The notes beneath the pieces are model-generated. The model was given only the letters and a program-made list of their open reading frames with translations, had not been told where the DNA came from and ran no database searches. From assembly GCF_011761345.1 (NCBI RefSeq), contig NZ_JAASRY010000001.1, positions 806,001-870,000 on the forward strand: a DNA stretch of 64,000 nucleotides, read 5' to 3'. This DNA is from Thalassobacillus devorans (lineage in GTDB: Bacteria > Bacillota > Bacilli > Bacillales > Halobacillaceae). Position numbers and translations under genes: made by a program. Below are positions 53,826-62,357 of the stretch, piece after piece. How positions within the stretch are numbered: position 1 is the stretch's first letter; every line of letters begins with the position of its first letter.

Positions 53826-53981
53826 ATCCTTTATGAAAAGCAAACATTGCTAAAGGTTTCCTTAAACGGTACGATGATAATATTCTGGGATTTCTGGAGT
53901 TATTTAACAAACTTGTGCAATTTACTTATCTTTATTAGTATGAAAGAGTATCAGGATTTTGCTTGAAGGGAATGACCGTCT

Positions 53982-54437
53982 ATGCCTTTACTGCCAACAA
54001 TCAGCACATTATTTATTGCTATTAGCGGTACGCTTGTAGCGATTGGATGGGTGCTGATTGCAAGAGGACACCGTCGCCGTCACCGGCAAGTGATGTTGTC
54101 CGCGGCCATCAGTGCACTATTATTTTTCATTATTTACTTAACTAGAACCATTTTAGTTGGAAATACAAGCTTCGGTGGACCAGAAGGGGTAGAGACGTAC
54201 TATACCATCTATATGGTTTTCCATATCATATTGGCTACAACAGGTGCTATCTTCGGCTTAGTAACTCTGAGGCTTGCTTTGAAGCGTAATATCGCTAAGC
54301 ACCGTAAACTAGGGCCAGTCACCAGTGTGATTTGGTTTTTCTCAGCTGTTACCGGCGTCATTGTATTTTTCCTTCTATACATCATCTACGAACCTGGCGA
54401 AACAACGAATGTTTTTCGAGCAATTTTCGGTTTCTAA
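53982..54437 (+). CDS. DUF420 membrane protein (YozB/CtaM-like)
   Basis: 151 residues, four to five membrane helices with the DUF420 His pattern (RGHRRRHRQVMLSAAISALL; MVFHIILATTG; KRNIAKHRKLGP). The Staphylococcus homologue CtaM is required for haem-copper oxidase maturation. Its place directly after ctaG in this window supports a role in caa3 assembly; in B. subtilis the homologue yozB lies elsewhere. Has its own terminator. Confidence 0.85.
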   Translation: MPLLPTISTLFIAISGTLVAIGWVLIARGHRRRHRQVMLSAAISALLFFIIYLTRTILVGNTSFGGPEGVETYYTIYMVFHIILATTGAIFGLVTLRLALKRNIAKHRKLGPVTSVIWFFSAVTGVIVFFLLYIIYEPGETTNVFRAIFGF

Positions 54438-54444
54438 TCAGTAG

Positions 54445-54485
54445 AGTCGCATGGAGTCCAAAACGGTTTCATGCGACTTTTTTAT
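54445..54485 (+). terminator. Terminator of the DUF420 gene
   Basis: AGTCGCATG and CATGCGACT arms around 16 bases, followed by T-run. Confidence 0.8.
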
Positions 54486-54557
54486 TCTGTATGTAAGGTG
54501 AAAAGGATAAAATAACGTTTGTTTGAATCCCGGAAACGAAGAGAGGAGAAGGTTTAT

Positions 54558-55058
54558 TTGTTTTTGGTAACAAAAAGGCTTCAGGCTCATGCGATGACTC
54601 AGCTGGAAGCACAATGGCTGATCAATGAAAGGGATAAGTTTTTTCAGGAAAATCACTTGATTAAAACCAACGAGTGGCCTGGTAATGGTCTGCTAGCTCT
54701 GCTTCCTTTTTATTCAGAAGCACTGGAAGCAAAAGAACTGGAAGCCGGCTTCGGTCCCTGGTATTTGATGGAGAAACCAATCAGGAAAGTAATCGGTAAT
54801 GTTAACTTGAAGAGTGGAGATAAGGGTGAGCAAGTGGAGATAGGCTATACGATTGTTCCATCGGCAAGAGAGAAGGGTTTTGCCCAAGAAGCAGTAGCAG
54901 CAGTAACTGATTGGGTCTTCACCCGAAAAATCACTGCTATTACTGCACAATGTGATCAATCGAACATTCCTTCGTTACGAGTACTAAAGAACACCGGTTT
55001 TAAAATTTATGGTCGCGAGGATACCATATTATTTTTTAAGAAAGTGAGGAACAGTTAG
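54558..55058 (+). CDS. GNAT acetyltransferase, RimJ/RimL-like
   Basis: 166 residues from the TTG ten bases after GGAG (MFLVTKRLQAHAMTQLEA); earlier in-frame TTG lacks a site. Acyl-CoA region VEIGYTIVPSAREKGFAQEA and TAQCDQSNIPSLRVLKNTGF are typical of this GNAT branch. Substrate unknown. The stop is immediately followed by the ATG of the next gene. Confidence 0.8.
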   Translation: MFLVTKRLQAHAMTQLEAQWLINERDKFFQENHLIKTNEWPGNGLLALLPFYSEALEAKELEAGFGPWYLMEKPIRKVIGNVNLKSGDKGEQVEIGYTIVPSAREKGFAQEAVAAVTDWVFTRKITAITAQCDQSNIPSLRVLKNTGFKIYGREDTILFFKKVRNS

Positions 55059-56222
55059 ATGAGTGAACTGAAAAAAATTACAACCTCGAACTATGATGAT
55101 TGTTTGAGGTTAGGTGAGAACGCTTTTAATTATACTTTGACGCAAGCTCAGATAGAAGACAGAAAATGGCAGATGAATAAGCAGGATATTTATGGAATAT
55201 TTGATGGGGAAAAGCTGGCTGCTAAGCTTCATCTTCATTCATTTCAAGTTACATTAAATGAACAGATAATTAACATGGGCGGGATTGCCGGGGTGGCAAC
55301 ATGGCCGGAAGACAGGAGGAAAGGATATGTCGGCGCCCTGATGAAGCATGCACTGCGTATTATGTACGAACAGGGGACAGCCCTTTCCATGCTTCATCCA
55401 TTTTCTATACCATTTTATCGTAATTATGGTTTTGAACTCACGCAACACACCTACACGTATAAAGGGAAATTGGAGCATCTTATTACCAGTACTGCCTCTG
55501 AAAATGGAAAATTGAAGCGAATACATAAGGAAGATGCAGCCCGACTGTTGAACCCTGTTTACGAACAGGCAGCATCAGACTATATGCTGATGCTAAAGCG
55601 GGAACAATGGTGGTGGGAACGGCGGGTCATCTCGGAAAATACACAGATCATCGCCTACGAAGCAAATGGGAGAATAGAAGGTTACCTGCTAGCGGAAATG
55701 AAAAAAGACCGCTTGGTGATCGAAGAGTTCATTTACCAAAGTACAGAGGCTTTCACAGGCTTATTGCAATGGATGAAGAATCATGATTCCATGACAAGCG
55801 ATATCGAACTTTCGATGCTACCGGGTGATTTGGACGCGTTTCATTTTTCTAATCCTTCCTTCAAGGAAGTTAGAAAACCATACTTTATGGCAAGAATTGT
55901 AGATGTGGTTAAATTCTTTGAGGAGTATCCTTTTGTGAAGCAGGGGAACGGTTCACTTAAGTTGAAGTTAACAGACCACTATGCACCATGGAATGAAGGA
56001 GTATGGGTATGTACGCTTACTGATGGCAACATGGAGGTTGAGAAGACAACAGGAGATGCGGATATAGAAATGGACATCCGGACTCTCTCCGCTGTTCTCT
56101 CAGGAAGTCTTTCTTTAGAGAAAGCCGCTTTTATGAACAAATTATCAGGAGAATCAGTAAGCGTGACGCTGCTGGCAAGCTGGCTTCCGAAAAATAACCC
56201 GGCATTTCTTGATTTTTTCTAA
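55059..56222 (+). CDS. Eis-like N-acetyltransferase
   Basis: 387 residues. N-terminal GNAT domain (VATWPEDRRKGYVGALMKHA is the acetyl-CoA loop), a second GNAT-like region, and a C-terminal sterol-carrier-like domain (DADIEMDIRTLSAVLSGSLS), the three-part Eis architecture. Mycobacterial Eis acetylates aminoglycosides and peptides; substrate here unknown. Co-transcribed with the preceding acetyltransferase (TAG next to ATG). Confidence 0.85.
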   Translation: MSELKKITTSNYDDCLRLGENAFNYTLTQAQIEDRKWQMNKQDIYGIFDGEKLAAKLHLHSFQVTLNEQIINMGGIAGVATWPEDRRKGYVGALMKHALRIMYEQGTALSMLHPFSIPFYRNYGFELTQHTYTYKGKLEHLITSTASENGKLKRIHKEDAARLLNPVYEQAASDYMLMLKREQWWWERRVISENTQIIAYEANGRIEGYLLAEMKKDRLVIEEFIYQSTEAFTGLLQWMKNHDSMTSDIELSMLPGDLDAFHFSNPSFKEVRKPYFMARIVDVVKFFEEYPFVKQGNGSLKLKLTDHYAPWNEGVWVCTLTDGNMEVEKTTGDADIEMDIRTLSAVLSGSLSLEKAAFMNKLSGESVSVTLLASWLPKNNPAFLDFF

Positions 56223-56229
56223 CCCTATT

Positions 56230-56284
56230 AAAAAAGCTGAACCATTTCGTCTTGTTAAAGACTTATCTGGATCAGCTTTTTTTA
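56230..56284. terminator. Bidirectional terminator between the Eis-like gene and the AI-2E-type gene
   Basis: AAAAAAGCTGAACCA and TGGATCAGCTTTTTTT arms with a large inner loop. Confidence 0.75.
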
Positions 56285-56296
56285 AGTAGTTTTCTG

Positions 56297-57355
56297 TTAT
56301 ATTTTGAAGTTCCAGCGGATTATGCCAGCTTCTTTAGCTGAATTAAAGGCAATTAAAATCAATGGTCCGAGAATGAAACCCATAATCCCCATCAATTGAA
56401 GACCGAGAAACATGGCAACCAATGTAGCCAGTGGAGACAGACCGATATGTCTTCCCATCACTTTCGGTTCTACTGTACGGCGGATGGCAAGGAGCAGCAC
56501 CGCTAAGATAGCAAGTTTCGTACCTGCCACTGCGTCCCCGGCAAGGTACATATACAATGACCAAGGAGCTAAGATGACAATCGAACCGATGATCGGGATG
56601 AAATCAATGGCCCATATGATTAGAGCCATCACAACGGCAACTTCGGGTGAGATAAACAATAAGCCGATCAAGGTTACTATGAAAATGATGATACTTACAA
56701 GAAATTGGGCTTTTAAAAACCCGAATACCACATATGATAAGCGAGCATTCATGAATTTCACTTTTTCCGATGTTTCTTCTGTCATGAATTCGTACGTATT
56801 TTCTTTCAGCCTTGGCATTTCAAGCATGAACAGGAATAAAGCGATTAAATAGACGATAAAACTTACGAGATATTCCGGAATTTTAGCAAACATTTTCGTT
56901 ATGTTTTCGATGGTAAGGGTATCCGTTATGGTTTCACTGAGATTTCTCACATTGCTTTGCATCCCTGCAGTAATTTCTGTTACAAATTCATCCGGCAGGT
57001 CTTGGGCATAACGATCAATGCTTTCTTCCCAATTCTGTACCATCTGGTTGATCTGTTTCACATACGTCGGTGCATTTTCTGCAACATGCGCTACTTGTGT
57101 TACTGTTTTGGTGACTACAAAAGTACCGAGTATGCTGATCAGTAATAAAAAGAGAAGAAAGGTGATGATCACCGCCAATTTCCGCTTCATGCGGAATCGG
57201 AATTGCATCATCCGGATTGCCGGATTAAGAAACAAAGCGGTCACGAAGGCCATGATTAAAGGGACAGAGACTGGCAGTAGGAAATAAGCTGCAATGATGA
57301 AGAGCAAGGTAATTACAATCAAGATCCATTGACGTTTTGTAAGGTAGCGGAACAA
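56297..57355 (-). CDS. AI-2E-family membrane protein
   Basis: 352 residues, seven to eight membrane helices: two near the N terminus, one at ~60-85, a large polar loop (90-150), and four to five more, with GLSPLATLVAMFLGLQLMGI near the C terminus. Homologues include AI-2 exporters, Na+/H+ antiporters and the sporulation protein YtvI; which applies is not clear. TTG start, AAGGAG 13 bases upstream, somewhat far. Confidence 0.83.
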   Translation of the reverse strand: MFRYLTKRQWILIVITLLFIIAAYFLLPVSVPLIMAFVTALFLNPAIRMMQFRFRMKRKLAVIITFLLFLLLISILGTFVVTKTVTQVAHVAENAPTYVKQINQMVQNWEESIDRYAQDLPDEFVTEITAGMQSNVRNLSETITDTLTIENITKMFAKIPEYLVSFIVYLIALFLFMLEMPRLKENTYEFMTEETSEKVKFMNARLSYVVFGFLKAQFLVSIIIFIVTLIGLLFISPEVAVVMALIIWAIDFIPIIGSIVILAPWSLYMYLAGDAVAGTKLAILAVLLLAIRRTVEPKVMGRHIGLSPLATLVAMFLGLQLMGIMGFILGPLILIAFNSAKEAGIIRWNFKI

Positions 57356-57497
57356 TTTGTTTATGTATCTCCTTTCCTAAATAACACCTATAATTCAAAA
57401 TATAGCAAAGTCGTGGGTGTTTGAACAGTTAATGTGCGTAAGATGTTAAAAAAACCGCAACCTGACTAGTTAGTTAGGATGCGGTATCAGATATTGC

Positions 57498-57869
57498 TTA
57501 AACCACTTCTTGATGATTCTTGATATCCCCGGCAGTTTTTTCGACTAACTTAGCTGCACGGTCCATCAAGTCCTCAGAAAAGCCTTCCTGCTCTCCATAT
57601 TCAACCCCGTGAGGATAGTAGTGGCGGCCTAGTAAAGGTGTCAGCATTTTGAAGACTGCATTTCCTGAATCTACATCTCCTTCAATTGCATAACCCTGGA
57701 CACGCACATAATAAGTAATATTCTTTTCAGGCGAACCGATTTTGTAATCATATGTGACGCGTTCGTAATCCCATTGCCCGCCACGAATAAAGCCGGCTTT
57801 GTTCATGATATGATGAAGCGCTTTTTGTTTAATGACTAAACCTTCGATACCAGTACCTTCTAGTTTCAT
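57498..57869 (-). CDS. ylbA: YugN-like protein YlbA
   Basis: 123 residues from the ATG behind GAGAGGTG (MKLEGTGIEGL). YugN-like family; the central WDYERVTYDYKIGS and GHRYYPHGVEYGE-like segment (GRHYYPHGVEYGE) are conserved. Function unknown. In B. subtilis ylbA lies between ctaG and ylbB, the same relative place, here displaced by five inserted genes. Confidence 0.85.
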   Translation of the reverse strand: MKLEGTGIEGLVIKQKALHHIMNKAGFIRGGQWDYERVTYDYKIGSPEKNITYYVRVQGYAIEGDVDSGNAVFKMLTPLLGRHYYPHGVEYGEQEGFSEDLMDRAAKLVEKTAGDIKNHQEVV

Positions 57870-58051
57870 TCCAAACACCTCTCAAAAATTGTATGTAGTT
57901 AAGATTATCATAGTATGAAATTGAGCACGTTGCAATTCATTATACTATAAATCGATTAACGTTGCATGCAAACTTTCTTTCGTTTTGGATAAACTACCTG
58001 ATGAATGGACAGTTATGACTGTCTTTTTTATTAGAAGGAGGGACAAAAATA

Positions 58052-58480
58052 ATGAAATCAGTTCGTGAAGTGATGACATCAGAAATTTCATCCTGTACAG
58101 CAGATGACCACTTATTTGATGCAGCAACATTGATGAAAGAACGAAATGTAGGTGCTTTGCCTGTAGTAGGAAGCAATCAGGAGCTGCTTGGTATGGTGAC
58201 TGACCGCGACTTAGTCATCCGTGGCTATGCCAATAAAAAGCCTGGTTCCACCCCGATCCAGGAAGTGATGAGTGACAAGCTTTACCATGTTATGCCAGAT
58301 GCTACTTTACAGGAAGCAAGTGAAGTGATGGCAGACCACCAGGTACGTCGATTGCCAGTAGTCGAACAAGGTAAACTTGTAGGGATTCTTTCTTTAGGCG
58401 ACTTGTCATTGGACGATATGTCCGATCAAGCGGCGGGAAAAGCCTTAGAAGAAATCTCAGAACGTCCAGAATTGCATTAA
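58052..58480 (+). CDS. ylbB: CBS-domain protein YlbB
   Basis: 142 residues consisting of two CBS domains (VREVMTSEISSCTADDHLFD and IQEVMSDKLYHVMPDATLQE open them). Such pairs sense adenosine nucleotides. Target unknown. ATG behind AGAAGGAGG. Ends with a strong terminator. Confidence 0.88.
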   Translation: MKSVREVMTSEISSCTADDHLFDAATLMKERNVGALPVVGSNQELLGMVTDRDLVIRGYANKKPGSTPIQEVMSDKLYHVMPDATLQEASEVMADHQVRRLPVVEQGKLVGILSLGDLSLDDMSDQAAGKALEEISERPELH

Positions 58481-58487
58481 TCTCCAA

Positions 58488-58522
58488 AAACACGAGCCTC
58501 CGATACAGGCTCGTGTTTTTTT
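58488..58522 (+). terminator. Terminator of ylbB
   Basis: AACACGAGCCT and AGGCTCGTGTT arms around CCGATAC, then T-run. Confidence 0.9.
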
Positions 58523-58552
58523 ATGACTCCGTTAAATTTCTGTGTTGATATT

Positions 58553-58745
58553 CCATTAAAGCCCCCTTTTACTGAAGACTCAGTTTCAAGATAAGTTGTT
58601 TCCGTTACGTTAGTAACGGTTTGGAGGTCCGGGAAATCACTTGCTTTCCATGGGCGTTCGGTGAGCTTCCTCGGGCTTAAAGCCCTGCGGGATCTCACCA
58701 TGTACTATCGTCCCATTGGAGTCTCGCAATTTCCCGGGCCTCCTT
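58553..58745 (-). repeat. ~200-bp palindromic repeat, minus orientation (copy L3)
   Basis: CCCCCTTTTACTGAAGACTC, CAGTTTCAAGATAAG, GGGAAATCACTTGCTTTCC and GCAATTTCCCGGGCC on the plus strand. More diverged in the centre than L1, which it otherwise parallels. Confidence 0.75.
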
Positions 58746-58868
58746 GAGTTAGTATGTGTAACGAAAACCCTATAGGTACTGAAAATTATAAAATGATGAA
58801 AGGGCGAGTTCTATCCCCCATCAACTAAAAGGAAGCTTGGGGATGTGGGGCGCTGACTCAGGTAATGC

Positions 58869-59075
58869 GTGGGTCCGTTAAGCTTCTTGATAGTTGGGTG
58901 GCGGGGAAACGGTGAGACTCCCGTGGGAGAAGGATCCAGACGAGACCCCACAGGGAGTGAAACGACCGAGGAGGCTCGGCGGCTCCCCCACAGGAAAGCG
59001 AACCGTTTTCCAGCCGCCCTTACTTCGGATTCGGCAACGGATCCCACAATATCTCAAAATCAAGTCTTCGACTAA
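58869..59075 (+). repeat. ~200-bp palindromic repeat, plus orientation (copy L4)
   Basis: GGGTCCGTTAAGC, GGGGAAACGGTGAGACTCCC, GACGAGACCCCACAGG, GGAGGCTCGGCGG, GGAAAGCGAACCGTTTTCC and the tail ATATCTCAAAATCAAGTCTT. Inverted with respect to L3, 125 bases apart. Confidence 0.8.
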
Positions 59076-59235
59076 ACTTGATAGTAAAATCATTAGCAAA
59101 AATAGCTGTGGTAGTAAAGAACGTCTCTGATGCGGTTGGGATAGTCATAAATAGTTGCAGGTTCGACTATACTGATGGTAAAAATATAGTAGCATCTGAT
59201 AGAATCCACATGATTTAAAATAAGGGAGAGAAGAC

Positions 59236-60318
59236 ATGAATCTGATACGCCTCGTCCTGCTGGTTATGATAGCTGGAGGAATCTACCTGGCAGTAACAGG
59301 AGATTTCGCTGATGGAAAACTTGAAGAGGGACTGCAGAAAGGAAAGGATGCTGCAGTAAAGATTGCTGAAATGTTAGAAGAAGATCAATCACAAGAACAA
59401 CCTGATACAAGCGAAGAAGAGGAAAGCTTGTCTATTGAAGGGGATATGTATAAATGGATCGGCAAGGACGAACAATCCTTGATCGATGAGTACGGAGAGC
59501 CCGAACGAAAAGACCCAACTGCTTATGGGTATACTTGGTGGGTTTATAATCAGGATTCGAATAAGTATTTGCAATTCGGTATCGATGATAACAAAGTTGT
59601 GACCTGGTTTTTGACCGGGGACGAAACAAATGCTGATCCGTTAACCATTGGTGATGATTATCAAGCGGTTCAATCCCAGCATAATTTTGAAAAAAAAGTC
59701 ACCTATAAAAAAGGTGTGGAACAATACACCTTTCAATTATCCGAGGATGATTTGAAGACCCGGCCGCTGGTGCAATTAAGTGACAGTGTTTATGCCCAGC
59801 TCTATTTCGATACATTTACCGAACAACTTTCATCCATTCGCGTCATGAATTATGAAGTTCTGTTAAAACAGCAGCCATACCAGATTTCTTATCGGGGAAA
59901 ACTTCCGAAGAAATCGGTATTGGAGGAAGACTGGGAAGCGATTGAAGAAGCGAGGGAGCGACAAATCTTTGATATAACCAACCGCTACCGTCATCGGTTT
60001 GGAAAAGGTGCCTTGGTGTGGTCGCAGCCTGTGGCAGAAGTGGCTTTCAAGCATAGTAAGGATATGAGAGATAATAATTACTTCTCTCATTATACACCGG
60101 ACGGGGTTGGACTTCAGGAACGGTTACAGGCTGATGGATTGACCTACTCGCGTGCTGGTGAAAATATAGCTGCCCAATATCCGGATGCAGCTGCAGCAAT
60201 GGAAGGATGGTTGAATAGTGAAGGTCATCGGGAAGCCTTGCTTCATGATCATTATTCCCATCTAGGGGTTGGTGTCTATAAAGACTACTATACGCAAAAC
60301 TTCCTTGTCCCTCGTTAA
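59236..60318 (+). CDS. ylbC: CAP/SCP-like extracytoplasmic protein YlbC
   Basis: 360 residues. An N-terminal hydrophobic segment (about 4-20) is a signal peptide or anchor; a CAP-associated N-terminal domain (~65-210, KWIGKDEQSLIDEYGEPERK) precedes a CAP domain (~235-355) with VAEVAFKHSKDMRDNNYFSH and AGENIAAQYPDAA. Bacterial CAP proteins lack a proven common activity. ATG behind AAGGGAGAG. Its stop overlaps a convergent gene by four bases. Confidence 0.88.
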   Translation: MNLIRLVLLVMIAGGIYLAVTGDFADGKLEEGLQKGKDAAVKIAEMLEEDQSQEQPDTSEEEESLSIEGDMYKWIGKDEQSLIDEYGEPERKDPTAYGYTWWVYNQDSNKYLQFGIDDNKVVTWFLTGDETNADPLTIGDDYQAVQSQHNFEKKVTYKKGVEQYTFQLSEDDLKTRPLVQLSDSVYAQLYFDTFTEQLSSIRVMNYEVLLKQQPYQISYRGKLPKKSVLEEDWEAIEEARERQIFDITNRYRHRFGKGALVWSQPVAEVAFKHSKDMRDNNYFSHYTPDGVGLQERLQADGLTYSRAGENIAAQYPDAAAAMEGWLNSEGHREALLHDHYSHLGVGVYKDYYTQNFLVPR

Positions 60319-60653
60319 AAATAGAAAGTGGAATGATGCCATTCGCCAGATAGACGGACATGTTCCCCGGTATGGAACCCTGCCTTCTCATTGTCAGAGA
60401 GTGCGGGTTCTTTTTTTATCGCTTTCACTCTTCCTTGCTTACCATCGATCCATAATTCCGTAACCTGCAGATAAAGGTCCTGGTAAAACTTTTCTTTATA
60501 TGAGACGGTTCGAAGGATTCTCCCCTCCAGAATAGCGGTGGATTTAACATTTCCGTAAGTTCGCCATTCCTTTTCATATTTTTCCCGTTCTCTTTTTGTA
60601 CGCAGATAAAAATAAAAAATGAGGATAGGAACCACTACTGATGCGATGAACAT
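60315..60653 (-). CDS. Hypothetical membrane-anchored protein, convergent overlap with ylbC
   Basis: 112 residues from an ATG with GAGGAG seven bases upstream (MFIASVVVPILIFYFYLRTK). One N-terminal membrane helix is followed by a basic stretch and a soluble beta-rich domain (STAILEGRILRTVSYKEKFY). The ribosome site and protein-like composition support it despite the overlap with ylbC. I do not recognise it and know no equivalent at this place in B. subtilis. A hairpin with T-run inside it reads as a terminator for the plus strand. Confidence 0.65.
   Translation of the reverse strand: MFIASVVVPILIFYFYLRTKREREKYEKEWRTYGNVKSTAILEGRILRTVSYKEKFYQDLYLQVTELWIDGKQGRVKAIKKEPALSDNEKAGFHTGEHVRLSGEWHHSTFYF
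60375..60420 (+). terminator. Possible plus-strand terminator of ylbC, inside the opposing gene
   Basis: GAACCC and GGGTTC arms with inner CTC/GAG pairing, followed by seven T. It lies about 60 bases after the ylbC stop within the convergent coding region. Confidence 0.55.
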
Positions 60654-60740
60654 GTAAATCCTCCTCGTATTCCCCGCACATTTTATAGGCGTGGGCATAG
60701 GCTGATAACAGGTAATCCTTGAGTAAAAGAGGTGCAGCAT

Positions 60741-61136
60741 ATGGTAAGCAACAAGCTTCATCCAAGTGTTGAACAGTTCCGAGAATTCGTAAATAAACAT
60801 CCGAAACTGAAAAAAGAGCTGCGCAGTAATCGTGAAAGTCTCCAGCACTATTATGAAAAGTGGCTTCTATTAGGAGAAGATGATCCTTTCTTTGATGATT
60901 ATCGAAGCGATGACCATCACGATCAATCACAAGAGAAGAAGTCCACGGATAAAAAAGAATGGATGAATCAGTTTGTCCAAATGGTCGACCAGGTCAATTG
61001 GGAGAACATCAACGGCCATATCCATCATTTGAATGGGGCGCTTGGAAATCTGGAGACACTGGTAAAGCAGTTTCAAGAAATGAAAAATTCCCCTAAAGGC
61101 CCAGGTAACAACAACTTTCCATTTTTAAAGGACTGA
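60741..61136 (+). CDS. ylbD: YlbD-family coat protein
   Basis: 131 residues from ATG behind AAAGAGGTG (B. subtilis 132). N-terminal VEQFREFVNKHPKLKKELRS and a helical C-terminal half (VNWENINGHIHHLNGALGNL). Classed as a putative spore coat protein. Followed by ylbE after six bases. Confidence 0.87.
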   Translation: MVSNKLHPSVEQFREFVNKHPKLKKELRSNRESLQHYYEKWLLLGEDDPFFDDYRSDDHHDQSQEKKSTDKKEWMNQFVQMVDQVNWENINGHIHHLNGALGNLETLVKQFQEMKNSPKGPGNNNFPFLKD

Positions 61137-61142
61137 TCTGAA

Positions 61143-61379
61143 TTGCAAGCAGAAAACTATCGTTTTTTACAGGAGAATGAGGAACGCCTGGCTTTCATTC
61201 GTATGAATCCTGAATGGTACAGAAAGTTGACAAGAGACCCAGGACAGCAGACAGTCTTTGATAAAGAGATGAAACGGTTCTTTGGACGGACACCGATTCA
61301 GCGCGTGGAAAAAATCGGGAACCAGCTGCAAATGATGAATATGCTGGTTCAGATGGCCAGGGCTATGAAAGATGAATAA
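61143..61379 (+). CDS. ylbE: YlbE-like protein
   Basis: 78 residues (79 in B. subtilis), TTG start with AAAGGA overlapping the end of ylbD. Pattern FIRMNPEWYRKLTRDPG and a helical C terminus (RVEKIGNQLQMMNMLVQMAR). Function unknown. Cotranscribed with ylbD. Confidence 0.87.
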   Translation: MQAENYRFLQENEERLAFIRMNPEWYRKLTRDPGQQTVFDKEMKRFFGRTPIQRVEKIGNQLQMMNMLVQMARAMKDE

Positions 61380-61436
61380 CCTGGTGCATTTCTTTCTACT
61401 ATCATATTTGATATGATGGTAGTGGAGGTGAAACAA

Positions 61437-61874
61437 ATGCTGGCCACGATGGAAATCGTCGATTTGTTGGATTCCTCTGAGCAAATCGGGCAAATGATTT
61501 TGCAATCAGAGGTCATGGAGGACTACCAAACTGCGAAAAAGCAGCTGGAAGAAGACGATCAGGCACAACGTCTGATTCATGACTTTCAACAAATCAAAGA
61601 TCAATATGAAGATGTGGAGCGGTTTGGCCGCTACCATCCTGATTACTACCGTATAATGAAAGAGGTTCGATCCGTAAAAAGGGAAATGGACATGAATGAT
61701 AAAGTTGCCACTTTCAAAATTAAAGAACGGGAACTGCAGAAGCTTCTTGATGAAGTGAGTCAACTTGTGGCCTTCAGTGTTTCAGAAAATATCAAAGTAC
61801 CCCGTGACGGCATGGCCCTTACTGACAGCGGCTGTGGATGCGGTACTGGCGGAGGCTGTGGATGCGCCTCCTGA
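61437..61874 (+). CDS. ricF: RicF (YlbF), subunit of the RicAFT Fe-S complex
   Basis: 145 residues from ATG behind TGGAGGTG (MLATMEIVDLLDSS). Helical YlbF/YmcA domain, then a Cys-rich tail SGCGCGTGGGCGCAS with four Cys that can ligand a [4Fe-4S] cluster. The RicA-RicF-RicT complex controls RNase Y, competence and sporulation in B. subtilis. Its end lies one base from a convergent gene. Confidence 0.9.
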   Translation: MLATMEIVDLLDSSEQIGQMILQSEVMEDYQTAKKQLEEDDQAQRLIHDFQQIKDQYEDVERFGRYHPDYYRIMKEVRSVKREMDMNDKVATFKIKERELQKLLDEVSQLVAFSVSENIKVPRDGMALTDSGCGCGTGGGCGCAS

Positions 61875-61875
61875 T

Positions 61876-62205
61876 TCATAAGGGATCAGTGAAACGGATG
61901 CAGTCATCACAAAGGTTTCCGCAACAGAACATTTTACGCTGAGGGACCAGAAATCGGACCCTATACACATAGAACGCTTGGCTTTTGCGAACGAAACTCA
62001 TCGCAAGAGTCAGGCGTTTTCCTTTCATAGCACCGGCTGCAGAGCGTTTCAGGAGCTCTTCCAAATCCTGCTGGGAGGTTTCTGGCTGGGGCTGGATATA
62101 AATGAAAGGGAGGCCGGTAAAGGATTTCACCTCGAAGGTACGGATGCTTTCTGCTTTTTTCATATAGTTTGTGAATTTCTCCCATGCACGTTCGTGATCC
62201 GTCAT
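61876..62205 (-). CDS. Conserved small protein with C-terminal Cys cluster
   Basis: 109 residues from the ATG six bases after GGAGGG (MTDHERAWEKF). Mixed alpha/beta N-terminal part (FTGLPFIYIQPQPE) and a C terminus MFCCGNLCDDCIRF with four Cys (CC-x3-C-x2-C). That could bind metal. Not recognised by name. Convergent with ricF, one base between stops. Confidence 0.7.
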   Translation of the reverse strand: MTDHERAWEKFTNYMKKAESIRTFEVKSFTGLPFIYIQPQPETSQQDLEELLKRSAAGAMKGKRLTLAMSFVRKSQAFYVYRVRFLVPQRKMFCCGNLCDDCIRFTDPL

Positions 62206-62357
62206 TGCCATCCCTCCATTCCTGTACCGCGTTTATTCTATCCTATCTTTCCCACTTGTGTTTTTCAATAACAAGCAAATACTATGCCAGAATAATTGCC
62301 TGAAAATTATAATTCTGATACACTTGCTGTAAATGCCTATAAAAGCGAGGAAAAACT

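Larger units (their letters stand above)
58523..59235. other. Repeat-filled gap between ylbB and ylbC
   Basis: About 710 bases with two opposite copies of the ~200-bp palindromic repeat and the ylbC upstream region. Open frames inside the repeats are not supported as genes. Confidence 0.65.

Noticed and set aside
58811-59130. Several overlapping open frames on both strands
   Set aside because: They lie inside the palindromic repeat; GC-rich inverted sequence lacks stops by chance, and no ribosome sites or family patterns are seen.
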